Position numbers and translations under genes: made by a program
Assembly (NCBI RefSeq): GCF_000519305.1
Contig: NZ_KI912610.1
Coordinates: forward strand, 653,949 to 717,948
Direction of reading: 5' to 3'
From: Mesorhizobium ciceri WSM4083
Lineage (GTDB): Bacteria; Pseudomonadota; Alphaproteobacteria; Rhizobiales; Rhizobiaceae
DNA length: 64,000 bases
Shown: positions 45,463-52,687 of the stretch, piece after piece
How the letters are laid out: each line of letters opens with the position of its first letter
How positions within the stretch are numbered: position 1 is the stretch's first letter
The notes under the pieces: model-generated
Databases searched by the model: none
Seen by the model: the letters and a program-made list of their open reading frames with translations, nothing else
Told to the model about the DNA's origin: nothing

Positions 45463-45739
45463 GAATTCTGCTCCCGTATTGGACGCGCAGGCCTCTGACG
45501 CGATCCAGGTGTGAAACGACATCCACGCCGCTCGCCTCCGAGCGGGCGTGGTAATTTTCGGTGACCCGAATGATCGTTTCCACCACATTTGGGAAGCAGC
45601 CGCAACAGCGACCGCGCTTTTGCATGGCATGATAGATCTTCGCCGGCACGATCAGCTGCCAGGGATCCTGGTCCAGCAGCCCGACGATCGTCTGCTCGAT
45701 CTCCTTCTCGGTGATGATATTGCAATGACAAATCAGCAT
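45428..45739 (-). CDS. bfd: bacterioferritin-associated ferredoxin, C-terminally extended
   Basis: [2Fe-2S] protein that passes electrons to Bfr haem so that stored iron is released. The 103-residue sequence begins MLICHCNIITEKEIEQTI with Cys4 and Cys6; the second pair is Cys45 and Cys48 in RGRCCGCFP, with an extra Cys46. The gap between pairs is longer than in E. coli Bfd, and about 40 residues after the core (ENYHARSEASGVDVVSHLD onwards) form an extension that runs 35 bases into bfr. A partner reductase could be the flavoprotein at 47576. Confidence 0.88.
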   Translation of the reverse strand: MLICHCNIITEKEIEQTIVGLLDQDPWQLIVPAKIYHAMQKRGRCCGCFPNVVETIIRVTENYHARSEASGVDVVSHLDRVRGLRVQYGSRIHERRSADHRAA

Positions 45740-45852
45740 TGGCTTGCTCGGCTGGCTGACGGCGTCTCCCGCGCCGTGTGGCTTGATTTTCTAGCGGAGG
45801 CCGTTCCAAAGCCGGTTGTCCGGCTCCGGATCAGTCTCCTGTCTTTCGGCCC

Positions 45853-47142
45853 TTACTTGAACACCTTGTCCGGCGCGTCGAGGCTGTCGGACCCTTCGAA
45901 GGCGATGGTGCTGAGCTTCAGGGAGCCGACGGCACGCTCAATCGACTTGGTCTGATCGATCAGCGCATCGATCGCCGCCTGCACGGTGGCGTTGCCTTCA
46001 ACGTTGCCCTCGGCGATCTGCTGGTCATAGGCCTCCCCGGCCAGTGCACGCGCCTTGATCGCCTCCATCTTGGCGACCGAAACATCGAGCTTGTCGGACA
46101 GTTCCTTGTCGATCGCCGGATCGGCCGCCTTCACCATATCGGCCACCGAAGGACCCGAAACGACGGTGCCGTCGAGACGCGTGTAGCTCGCATGATAGGC
46201 CGCGCGAATGCCGATGGCGTCGTAGAGATGCGAATTGTAGGTGTTGTCGGAGAAGCAATCGTGCTCCTCTTCCGGATCATGCAGCAGCAGGCCGAGCTTC
46301 ATGCGCTCGCCGGCCAGTTCGCCGTAGGACAGCGAGCCCATGCCGGTGAAGATGGTCGAGATCGCCGTGTTCGGCTCGCCATCGACGAGAGCCTTGCGGG
46401 CGGCGCCGTCTTCCTTCCAGTTGCCGACCATCTCCTGAAGATCCGAAACCAGAAGGTCGCTGGCCGATTTCAGATACTCGGCGCGACGGTCGCAATTACC
46501 GCCGGTGCAGTTCTTGAGGTCGTAGTCGGTGAAGGGGCGCTCGCCGGCACCCGGGCCGGTGCCATGCAGGTCCTGGCCCCAAAGCAGGAATTCGATGGCG
46601 TGATAGCCGGTGGCTACATTGGCCTCGATGCCGCCGGCTCCCTGCAGCGTGCCGGAGAGGAATTCCGGCGAAAGCTTCGATGCATCGACCTTCTTGCCGT
46701 TGATCTCGATCTCCTTGTTGGCGATCACATTGGCCGTGTAGAGCGCGTTCGCGTCCGATTCGGTGCCGTAGCTCTTGGCGACGTAGTCGATCAAGCCTTC
46801 ATCCAGCGGCCAGGAATTCACCTTGCCTTCCCAGTCGTCGACGATCTTGTTGCCGAAGCGGTAGACTTCGGTCTGCTGGTAGGGAACGCGCGATGCCTTC
46901 CAGGCGTCACGGGCGGCGTTGAGGGTTTCCACCGATGGTGTGGCGAGCAGCGCGTCGACCGCCTTGTCGAGCGTCTGCGCGGTGGTCAGCGAATCCTCAT
47001 ATTTGGCCAGCGCGATGTCGGAATAGGTCTTGATGACCGCCTTTGCATCGGTTTCCGCCTTTGCCGGCAACACGAATACCGCCGCCGTCAGCAGGGCAGT
47101 GGCGCCGATCGCCGCAAGCCTGCTGCCATATCGTGCTGTCAT
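45853..47142 (-). CDS. imelysin-family periplasmic iron-regulated protein (IrpA-like)
   Basis: A 429-residue exported protein: signal peptide about residues 1-29 (RLAAIGATALLTAAVFVLPAKA). The imelysin GxHxxE motif is intact as GYHAIE (179-184) followed by FLLWGQD, and the internal features GERPFTDY and CTGGNCDRRAEYL match the IrpA subgroup linked to iron acquisition. ATG 47142 follows GGAGAG; a longer open frame to 47268 lacks support. It is the first gene of the - strand iron cluster, downstream of a predicted promoter and an Irr-type box. A metal-binding or ligand-binding role is inferred; proteolysis is doubtful. Confidence 0.9.
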   Translation of the reverse strand: MTARYGSRLAAIGATALLTAAVFVLPAKAETDAKAVIKTYSDIALAKYEDSLTTAQTLDKAVDALLATPSVETLNAARDAWKASRVPYQQTEVYRFGNKIVDDWEGKVNSWPLDEGLIDYVAKSYGTESDANALYTANVIANKEIEINGKKVDASKLSPEFLSGTLQGAGGIEANVATGYHAIEFLLWGQDLHGTGPGAGERPFTDYDLKNCTGGNCDRRAEYLKSASDLLVSDLQEMVGNWKEDGAARKALVDGEPNTAISTIFTGMGSLSYGELAGERMKLGLLLHDPEEEHDCFSDNTYNSHLYDAIGIRAAYHASYTRLDGTVVSGPSVADMVKAADPAIDKELSDKLDVSVAKMEAIKARALAGEAYDQQIAEGNVEGNATVQAAIDALIDQTKSIERAVGSLKLSTIAFEGSDSLDAPDKVFK

Positions 47143-47332
47143 GATCACTCTCCAGTTTCTCGGAAATTCTGTAAACGGCGCGCACGCCAACCGGCGCCAG
47201 GCCATCTGCGGGCCATTGGGCGCAAAAGATGCCGCGCGATCGCGCGGTTCGCGGAAGAAAGACACCAAAATGCCTCCAATCGAAAGGGTTCAAGGCCCAG
47301 ACATTAAAGGGATGCGCTGATGCGCGAGCTTC

Positions 47333-47361
47333 CATAAAGCTGCGAGATCGTCGGATGTCAA
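47333..47361 (-). promoter_or_regulatory. predicted promoter of the IrpA-like/bfd/bfr operon
   Basis: On the - strand TTGACA (47361-47356) and TTTATG (47338-47333) are exactly 17 bases apart. Transcription would start near 47326, giving a leader of about 185 bases before ATG 47142. The iron box lies about 35 bases upstream of the -35 hexamer. Confidence 0.5.
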
Positions 47362-47384
47362 TGACAATCCGCAGGAAAAGTCAA

Positions 47385-47413
47385 TTGAAACAACAGTTTA
47401 GAATTATTCTAAA
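47385..47413 (+). promoter_or_regulatory. candidate promoter of the flavoprotein gene
   Basis: TTGAAA (47385-47390) and TCTAAA (47408-47413) are 17 bases apart. The -10 element lies inside the iron-control palindrome, so a bound regulator would block it. The -10 match is only four of six bases. Confidence 0.35.
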
Positions 47414-47414
47414 C
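47396..47414. promoter_or_regulatory. iron control element (Irr box)
   Basis: GTTTAGAATTATTCTAAAC is a perfect palindrome with 8-base arms around TTA and contains TTTAGAA-N3-TTCTAAA, the ICE consensus bound by Irr in rhizobia as I know it. It is the only full match that I found in the window. Position relative to the two promoter candidates suggests opposite effects on the two divergent units. Confidence 0.8.
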
Positions 47415-47575
47415 TACGACTGTCAACTTTATGCATTTTCCTGCACCGGTCTTGCCGCTGAACTGTGCGATTGACAGCCGCCATCCCGGATGCGACCCGC
47501 AAAAGCTCGCTTGCAGCGGTGCCAGACAATTGCCATCTGGCGGAACATCCTAGGGTAGAATCGGGATTGAGTGCG

Positions 47576-48829
47576 ATGAAGAACGGTGTGGTCATTGTCG
47601 GCGCGGGTCATGCGGGCGTGCAAGCGGCCGCAAGTCTGCGCGAGGACGGCTATGACGGGCCGGTGATCCTCGTCGGTGACGAGGACGAACTGCCCTATCA
47701 CAAGCCGCCGCTGTCGAAGACCTTCATCAAGGATGCCGAGGCCAAGCCACAACCCTTGCGCGGCGAGGCCTTCTACACAGGCAGCGCCATCGATTACCGG
47801 CCTAGCGTCAGGATCGATCGCATCGATGCCGGACGCCGCAGCTTGGATATTGCCGGCGGGGGTGCGCTTGCCTTCGACCACCTGATCCTGGCGACAGGCT
47901 CGCGCCCGCGCACCTTGCCGTTGCCCGGCTCGGACCTGTCGGGCGTGCTGTCGCTGCGTTCGCTGGCCGATGCGCGGCTGATCCGCGAGCTCAGCGCGCG
48001 GAGCGACGAGGTCGTCATCCTCGGCGGCGGTTTCATCGGGCTGGAGATCGCAGCCACACTGCGGGCCGCCGGTCGCACGGTGACAGTGGTGGAAGCCGTG
48101 GACCGGCTGCTCGGCCGCGCCGTGGCGCCGGTCGTGGCGAGCCACGTCCGGCAACGGCTGGAAGCGACAGGCGTGCGCATCCTCACCGGCACCTCGATCG
48201 CCAGGCTCGATGGCGAAAACGGTCATGTCGTGGCTGCCATCACCTCATCAGGCGAAAGGCTGCCGGCGCGCATGGTCATCGTCGGCATTGGTGCCGTGCC
48301 GAATGTCGAACTGGCGCAGGCGGCCGACCTTAGCATCGCCAACGGCATCCGCGTCGATCATCAGATGCGCACGTCGTTGCCGGAGATTCTAGCCATTGGC
48401 GATGCTGCCTCCTACCGTCACTGGTTCACCGGCGGCGACGTGCGGCTGGAATCGGTGCAGAATGCCACCGACCAGGCGCGGCTTGCCGCGCGCACGATAT
48501 CGGGCCATGCCGACGCCTATTCGGCGGTGCCATGGTTCTGGTCCGACATCGGCGACATGAAGCTGCAGATGGTCGGCCTGACCGCCGGCGGCGACAGCCA
48601 TGTCGTGCTGGGCGACCTGCCCGACAACAAATTCTCGATCTACCACTATGCCGGCGACCGGCTGCTCGGCATCGAATCGGTCAACCGTCCCGGCGACCAT
48701 ATGCTTGGCCGCAAGATGTTGGGCGCCGGCTTCTCGCCGACGCTGCAGACGGTGGCCATGGGTCCCGAAGGGCTGAAGGCTGCACTGGCCGCGTTTCAGC
48801 AGGATGAGCCTGCCAGGGCTGCGGGCTAG
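47576..48829 (+). CDS. FAD-dependent ferredoxin reductase-type oxidoreductase
   Basis: A 417-residue NAD(P)H-dependent flavoprotein of the putidaredoxin/rhodocoxin reductase type. The FAD site is VVIVGAGHAGVQAAASLR at the N-terminus, ELPYHKPPLSKTF follows, the NAD site is EVVILGGGFIGLEIAATLR, and EILAIGDAASY is the second FAD motif. The C-terminal reductase domain (AVPWFWSDIGDMKLQMVGL) is present. Such enzymes reduce [2Fe-2S] ferredoxins. Being divergent from bfd-bfr and sharing the iron box, it is a candidate electron donor to Bfd. ATG 47576 is preferred over GTG/ATG codons upstream. Confidence 0.88.
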   Translation: MKNGVVIVGAGHAGVQAAASLREDGYDGPVILVGDEDELPYHKPPLSKTFIKDAEAKPQPLRGEAFYTGSAIDYRPSVRIDRIDAGRRSLDIAGGGALAFDHLILATGSRPRTLPLPGSDLSGVLSLRSLADARLIRELSARSDEVVILGGGFIGLEIAATLRAAGRTVTVVEAVDRLLGRAVAPVVASHVRQRLEATGVRILTGTSIARLDGENGHVVAAITSSGERLPARMVIVGIGAVPNVELAQAADLSIANGIRVDHQMRTSLPEILAIGDAASYRHWFTGGDVRLESVQNATDQARLAARTISGHADAYSAVPWFWSDIGDMKLQMVGLTAGGDSHVVLGDLPDNKFSIYHYAGDRLLGIESVNRPGDHMLGRKMLGAGFSPTLQTVAMGPEGLKAALAAFQQDEPARAAG

Positions 48830-48840
48830 CCCCCGCTTAC

Positions 48841-48938
48841 CCTCCCCCTTGTGGGGAGGGTCGCTGCGAAGCAGCGGGGTGGGGTCTGCGCGAGGCCCCC
48901 ACCCGGACCTTCGGTCCGACCTCCCCACAAGGGGGAGG
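48841..48938. repeat. long interspersed palindromic repeat, family C
   Basis: Perfect 19-base outer arms, CCTCCCCCTTGTGGGGAGG (48841-48859) and its complement (48920-48938), enclose smaller hairpins GCTGCGAAGCAGC and CGGACCTTCGGTCCG. It lies between the flavoprotein gene and gabT, which converge, and could act as a bidirectional transcription barrier. It is of a type abundant in Mesorhizobium genomes. Confidence 0.8.
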
Positions 48939-48945
48939 TAGAAGT

Positions 48946-50223
48946 TCAGGCGGCGCAGACTTCGCGGATCGAGCTTTCCAGAATGTCGAGCGCTTCGTTC
49001 ATGACTTCGTCCTGGATGGTGATCGGCGCCAGGAAGCGGATGACGTTGCCGTAGACGCCGCAGGTCAGCAGGATCAGGCCCTTGTCGAGCGCCTTCAGCC
49101 GGATCGCATTGGCGATCTCGGCCGACGGCAGGCCCTTCTTGACGTCGTTGAATTCGACCGCGTTCATGAAGCCGAGGCCTCTGATGTCGACGATCTCGGG
49201 CACGTCGTCACGGATCGACTGCAGCCGCTGCTTCAGCCTTGCGCCCAGCGTGTTGGCGCGGTCGCACAGGTTTTCGTCCTCGATGACGTCGAGCACGGCG
49301 TGCGCGGCGGCAACGCCGATCGGGCTGCCGCCATAGGTGCCGCCGAGTCCGCCGGGGCCGGGCGCATCCATGATTTCGGCGCGGCCGGTGACCGCTGCCA
49401 GCGGGAAACCGCCGGCCAGGCTCTTGGCCATGGTGGTGATGTCGGCGGCCACCTCATGGTGATCCATCGCAAACATCTTGCCGGTGCGGGCAAAGCCGGT
49501 CTGCACTTCGTCGGCGATCAGCAGCATGCCGTGCTGGTCGCAAAGCTTGCGCAGCGCAACCAGGAAGTCACGCGGCGCGTCGTAGAAGCCGCCCTCGCCC
49601 TGAACCGGCTCGATGATGATGGCGGCGACGCGGGCCGGATCGACATCGGCCTTGAACAGCCGGTCGAGCGCGGCCAGCGAGTCGGCGACCGAGACACCGT
49701 GCAGCGGCACCGGGAACGGCGCATGATAGACGTCGCCCGGCATGGCGCCGAAGCCTACCTTGTAGGGCACGACCTTGCCGGTCAGTGCCATGCCCATGAA
49801 GGTGCGGCCATGGAAACCGCCGGCGAAGGCGATGACCGCCTGACGGCCGGTGGCATTGCGGGCGATCTTGATGGCGTTCTCGACCGCCTCGGCCCCGGTG
49901 GTGACGAAGATCGTCTTCTTCTCGAATTTGCCAGGCAGCATGCCGTTCAGCCGTTCGGCCAGGCGCACATAGCTCTCATAGGGCACCACCTGGTGGCAGG
50001 TGTGGGTGAAGCGGTCGAGTTGTGCCTTGACCGCCTCGATCACCCTGGGATGGCGATGCCCGGTGTTGACGACGGCGATGCCCGAGGAGAAATCGATATA
50101 GCGACGCCCCTCGACATCCCAGATTTCCGAATTTTCAGCACGGTCGGCATAGATCTGCGTGGTCATGCCGACGCCGCGGGAAATCGATTGGTTCTTGCGT
50201 TCGGAAATGGCTGAATTCTTCAT
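48946..50223 (-). CDS. gabT: 4-aminobutyrate aminotransferase
   Basis: PLP-dependent class III aminotransferase converting GABA and 2-oxoglutarate to succinate semialdehyde and glutamate. Key parts are VNTGHRHPRVIEAVKAQLDRFTH, TGAEAVENAIKIAR (phosphate loop), AFAGGFHGRTFMG, EPVQGEGGFYDAP, IADEVQTGFARTGKMFAMDH and the PLP lysine in TTMAKSLAGGFPLAAVTG. ATG 50223 (MKNSAISERKNQ) behind GAGGGAT gives 425 residues; GTG 50235 is an alternative. No gabD or regulator is adjacent. Related omega-aminotransferase substrates cannot be fully excluded. Confidence 0.92.
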   Translation of the reverse strand: MKNSAISERKNQSISRGVGMTTQIYADRAENSEIWDVEGRRYIDFSSGIAVVNTGHRHPRVIEAVKAQLDRFTHTCHQVVPYESYVRLAERLNGMLPGKFEKKTIFVTTGAEAVENAIKIARNATGRQAVIAFAGGFHGRTFMGMALTGKVVPYKVGFGAMPGDVYHAPFPVPLHGVSVADSLAALDRLFKADVDPARVAAIIIEPVQGEGGFYDAPRDFLVALRKLCDQHGMLLIADEVQTGFARTGKMFAMDHHEVAADITTMAKSLAGGFPLAAVTGRAEIMDAPGPGGLGGTYGGSPIGVAAAHAVLDVIEDENLCDRANTLGARLKQRLQSIRDDVPEIVDIRGLGFMNAVEFNDVKKGLPSAEIANAIRLKALDKGLILLTCGVYGNVIRFLAPITIQDEVMNEALDILESSIREVCAA

Positions 50224-50471
50224 CGTATCCCTCACCGGGCCGGCGCCCGTCCTGTTTGATGCCGTTGAGACGTCTTCTGACCTTATTTCACGTTTTCCTC
50301 AAGTCGGCACCACCGGCAGGCGATTGGGCCTGCGACAGGTGGATCCCGGCGCTTAACCAGTTGCCCGATACACGTACGAGACCGGTTTCCTTTTCCCGGG
50401 GATCGACTATCCTCCAGATATCCGCGAGGTCTCGCGGTCCGCGCGAGCCGCCCACGGGGCTGGGGGAGTCC

Positions 50472-51611
50472 ATGAGCAGGAACGCGACATCGTCCGTCTC
50501 GCGGCCGTCGGTCAAAACCCCCTGCCTGTTTTCTTGTCCGATCGCCTCGGTGCTTTTCGCTTGCACGGCGGCTCTTCTGCTAACCGGCTGCCAGAAGCAG
50601 GAGGCGGCGGACAAGAAATTGCCGGTCATGGTGCGCACCGAAACCGTGGCGATGGCCGACTATGCGCCGAGAACCTCGCTGACCGGGGTGATCGCGGCGC
50701 GTACGCTGAACAATCTGTCGTTCCGGGTCGGCGGTCGCGTCGCCGAACGGTTTGTCGATGTCGGCCAGCATGTCGATCAAGGCACGGTGCTCGCCCGGAT
50801 CGATCCGCAGGAGCAGGAATCCGATTTGCGCTCGGCGCAGGCCGATCTCGACGCGGCACAGGCGCAATTGACCCAGTCCGCCGCCGCCTTCGAACGGCAG
50901 AAGACGCTGCTCGCCCAGGGTTTTACCACCAGGCGCGATTATGACGCCGCGGACCAGGCCCTGAAGGTGGCACAAGGCAGCGTCGATGCCGCGCAGAGCG
51001 CATTCGCCAACGCCCAGCAAAACCTGTCCTTCACCGAGCTCAAGGCCGGTGCCGCCGGCGTGATTACCGCCCGCCAAGTCGAAACCGGCCAAGTGATGCA
51101 AGCCGCGCAAACCGTCTTCACTATCGCCGAGGACGGTGACCGCGACGCGGTGTTCAACGTGCAGGAGACGCTGGTCGCCAAGACGCCGGCATCGCCAGCG
51201 GTGACGATCACGCTGTTGTCCGACCCGCAGATCAGGGCGACGGGCAAGGTGCGCGAAATCTCGCCGGCGGTCGACCCTGCTTCCGGCTCGATCCGGGTCA
51301 AGGTCGCCATTCCCGACACCCCCGCCGGCATGCCGCTTGGCGCGGCTGTCATCGGCTCGGTCAGCGCCAAGCCAGCAAAGGCGATCCTGCTGCCCTGGCA
51401 GGCGCTGACGTCCAGCGGCGGCAAGCCGGCGGTCTGGATCGTCGATCCCTCGACCAAGGCAGTGACGATGGCGCCGGTCGAAGTGCTGGCGTTCAATTCG
51501 GGCACGGTCGTGATCGCCAAGGGGCTGGACGCGGGCCAGAGCGTCGTCACCGCTGGAGGACAGCTGCTCAGCCCTGGACAGACGATCGAGATATCGGGAG
51601 CGGGCCAATGA
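50472..51611 (+). CDS. RND efflux periplasmic adaptor, first of two (lipoprotein)
   Basis: Membrane-fusion protein linking an inner-membrane RND pump to an outer-membrane channel. ATG 50472 follows GGGGGAG. The N-terminus has a lipoprotein signal with lipobox LTGC (about residue 40). A lipoyl/barrel-sandwich segment LSFRVGGRVAERFVDVGQHV is split by a coiled-coil hairpin (DLRSAQADLDAAQAQLTQSA to VDAAQSAFANAQQNL), then the beta-barrel and membrane-proximal domains (KAILLPWQALTSSGGKPAVWI). It has 379 residues and overlaps the next adaptor by four bases. Confidence 0.92.
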   Translation: MSRNATSSVSRPSVKTPCLFSCPIASVLFACTAALLLTGCQKQEAADKKLPVMVRTETVAMADYAPRTSLTGVIAARTLNNLSFRVGGRVAERFVDVGQHVDQGTVLARIDPQEQESDLRSAQADLDAAQAQLTQSAAAFERQKTLLAQGFTTRRDYDAADQALKVAQGSVDAAQSAFANAQQNLSFTELKAGAAGVITARQVETGQVMQAAQTVFTIAEDGDRDAVFNVQETLVAKTPASPAVTITLLSDPQIRATGKVREISPAVDPASGSIRVKVAIPDTPAGMPLGAAVIGSVSAKPAKAILLPWQALTSSGGKPAVWIVDPSTKAVTMAPVEVLAFNSGTVVIAKGLDAGQSVVTAGGQLLSPGQTIEISGAGQ

Positions 51612-52687
51612 GCCGGACGCCACGCATCCTGCTCGGCGTGCTCATGCTCGGCACGCTCGCTTCCTGCTCGAAGTCCGATGAAAAGCCGCCCGAGATCATC
51701 CGGCCGGTGCTGTCGGTGGTGATCGAGCCAAGCACCACCCAGGTCTTCGGCTTCGCCGGTTCGGTCGAACCGCAGGTCAGCGCCGACCTTGCCTTCCGCC
51801 TGCTTGGTCGGGTCGTCTCGCGCGATGTCAATGTCGGCGACATCGTCAGCAAAGGCACGACGATAGCGGCGCTCGATCCGGCCGCACTGGAGTTGGGCCT
51901 CCAAGCGGCCAAGGCGGAACTGTCCAATGCCGAGGCGCAGTTCGCCAACGCCGCCGCCAGCGAGGAACGGCAGCGCCAGTTGCTCGCCTCGGCCAACGCC
52001 ACGCAAGCTGTCTTCGATGCCGCGCAGCAGGCGCGCAAAGCTGCGGAGGCAGGTGTCGAGCGGGCCAAGGCTTCGCTTGCCAAATCGCAGGAACAGCTCG
52101 GCTATGCCAGGCTGTTTTCTGATTTCGACGGCGTCGTCACTGCCGTCGGTGCCGAGGTCGGCCAGACGGTTTCTCCCGGCCAGACGGTCGTCACCGTGGC
52201 GCGTTCGGACCTGCGCGAGGCGGTGGTCGACATTCCCGATCAATTGACCGGTGATCTTGAGGCCGGCACGCCCTTCCAGGTGATCCTGCAGTCGCTGCCG
52301 ACGATCCAGACCGGGGCCAAGCTGCGCGAGATCGCACCGCAATCCGAGGGCTCGACCCGCACGCGGCGCGTCAAGCTGACGCTCACGGATCCGCCACAGG
52401 CGTTCCGGCTCGGCTCGACGGTGACGGCGACCCGCATGACCAAGGTTGTGCCAAGGATCGAGTTGCCCATGTCGGCGCTGCTCGAAAAGAACGGTTCCGA
52501 AAAAGTGTGGATCGTCGACCCGCAGACATCGAGTGTGAGCACGCGCGACATCAAGGTCGCGTCGAAGAATGGCGGCACCTTCACGGTGGCCGAAGGGCTT
52601 GAGGCCGGAATGCGTGTGGTCACTGCGGGCGCCCACAGCCTGAGCGAAGGCCAAAAGGTGAAAGTGCCCGAGGGAGGGGCCTCATGA
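51608..52687 (+). CDS. RND efflux periplasmic adaptor, second of two (lipoprotein)
   Basis: A second membrane-fusion protein of 359 residues, overlapping both neighbours by four bases (ATGA). The lipoprotein signal ends at lipobox LASC (RILLGVLMLGTLASCSKSD). Domain order matches the first adaptor: SADLAFRLLGRVVSRDVNVGDIV, a helical hairpin (LQAAKAELSNAEAQFANAAA to GVERAKASLAKSQEQLGYAR), then VDIPDQLTGDLEAGTPF and RIELPMSALLEKNGSEKVWIV. The two adaptors are related but clearly diverged, so this is not a recent duplication. Two adaptors per pump recalls TriAB-TriC of Pseudomonas. Confidence 0.92.
   Translation: MSRTPRILLGVLMLGTLASCSKSDEKPPEIIRPVLSVVIEPSTTQVFGFAGSVEPQVSADLAFRLLGRVVSRDVNVGDIVSKGTTIAALDPAALELGLQAAKAELSNAEAQFANAAASEERQRQLLASANATQAVFDAAQQARKAAEAGVERAKASLAKSQEQLGYARLFSDFDGVVTAVGAEVGQTVSPGQTVVTVARSDLREAVVDIPDQLTGDLEAGTPFQVILQSLPTIQTGAKLREIAPQSEGSTRTRRVKLTLTDPPQAFRLGSTVTATRMTKVVPRIELPMSALLEKNGSEKVWIVDPQTSSVSTRDIKVASKNGGTFTVAEGLEAGMRVVTAGAHSLSEGQKVKVPEGGAS

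Larger units (their letters stand above)
47143..47575. other. divergent intergenic region of the iron locus
   Basis: 433 bases between the IrpA-like gene and the flavoprotein gene. It is AT-rich around 47380-47420. It contains one perfect iron-control-element palindrome and one promoter candidate per direction, listed separately. No further gene is supported; short open frames here lack ribosome-binding sites and family resemblance. Confidence 0.6.

Noticed and set aside
45740..45852. Second iron control element before bfd
   Set aside because: Only a half-site-like CTAGAAAATC is visible on the - strand; there is no inverted partner at the proper spacing.
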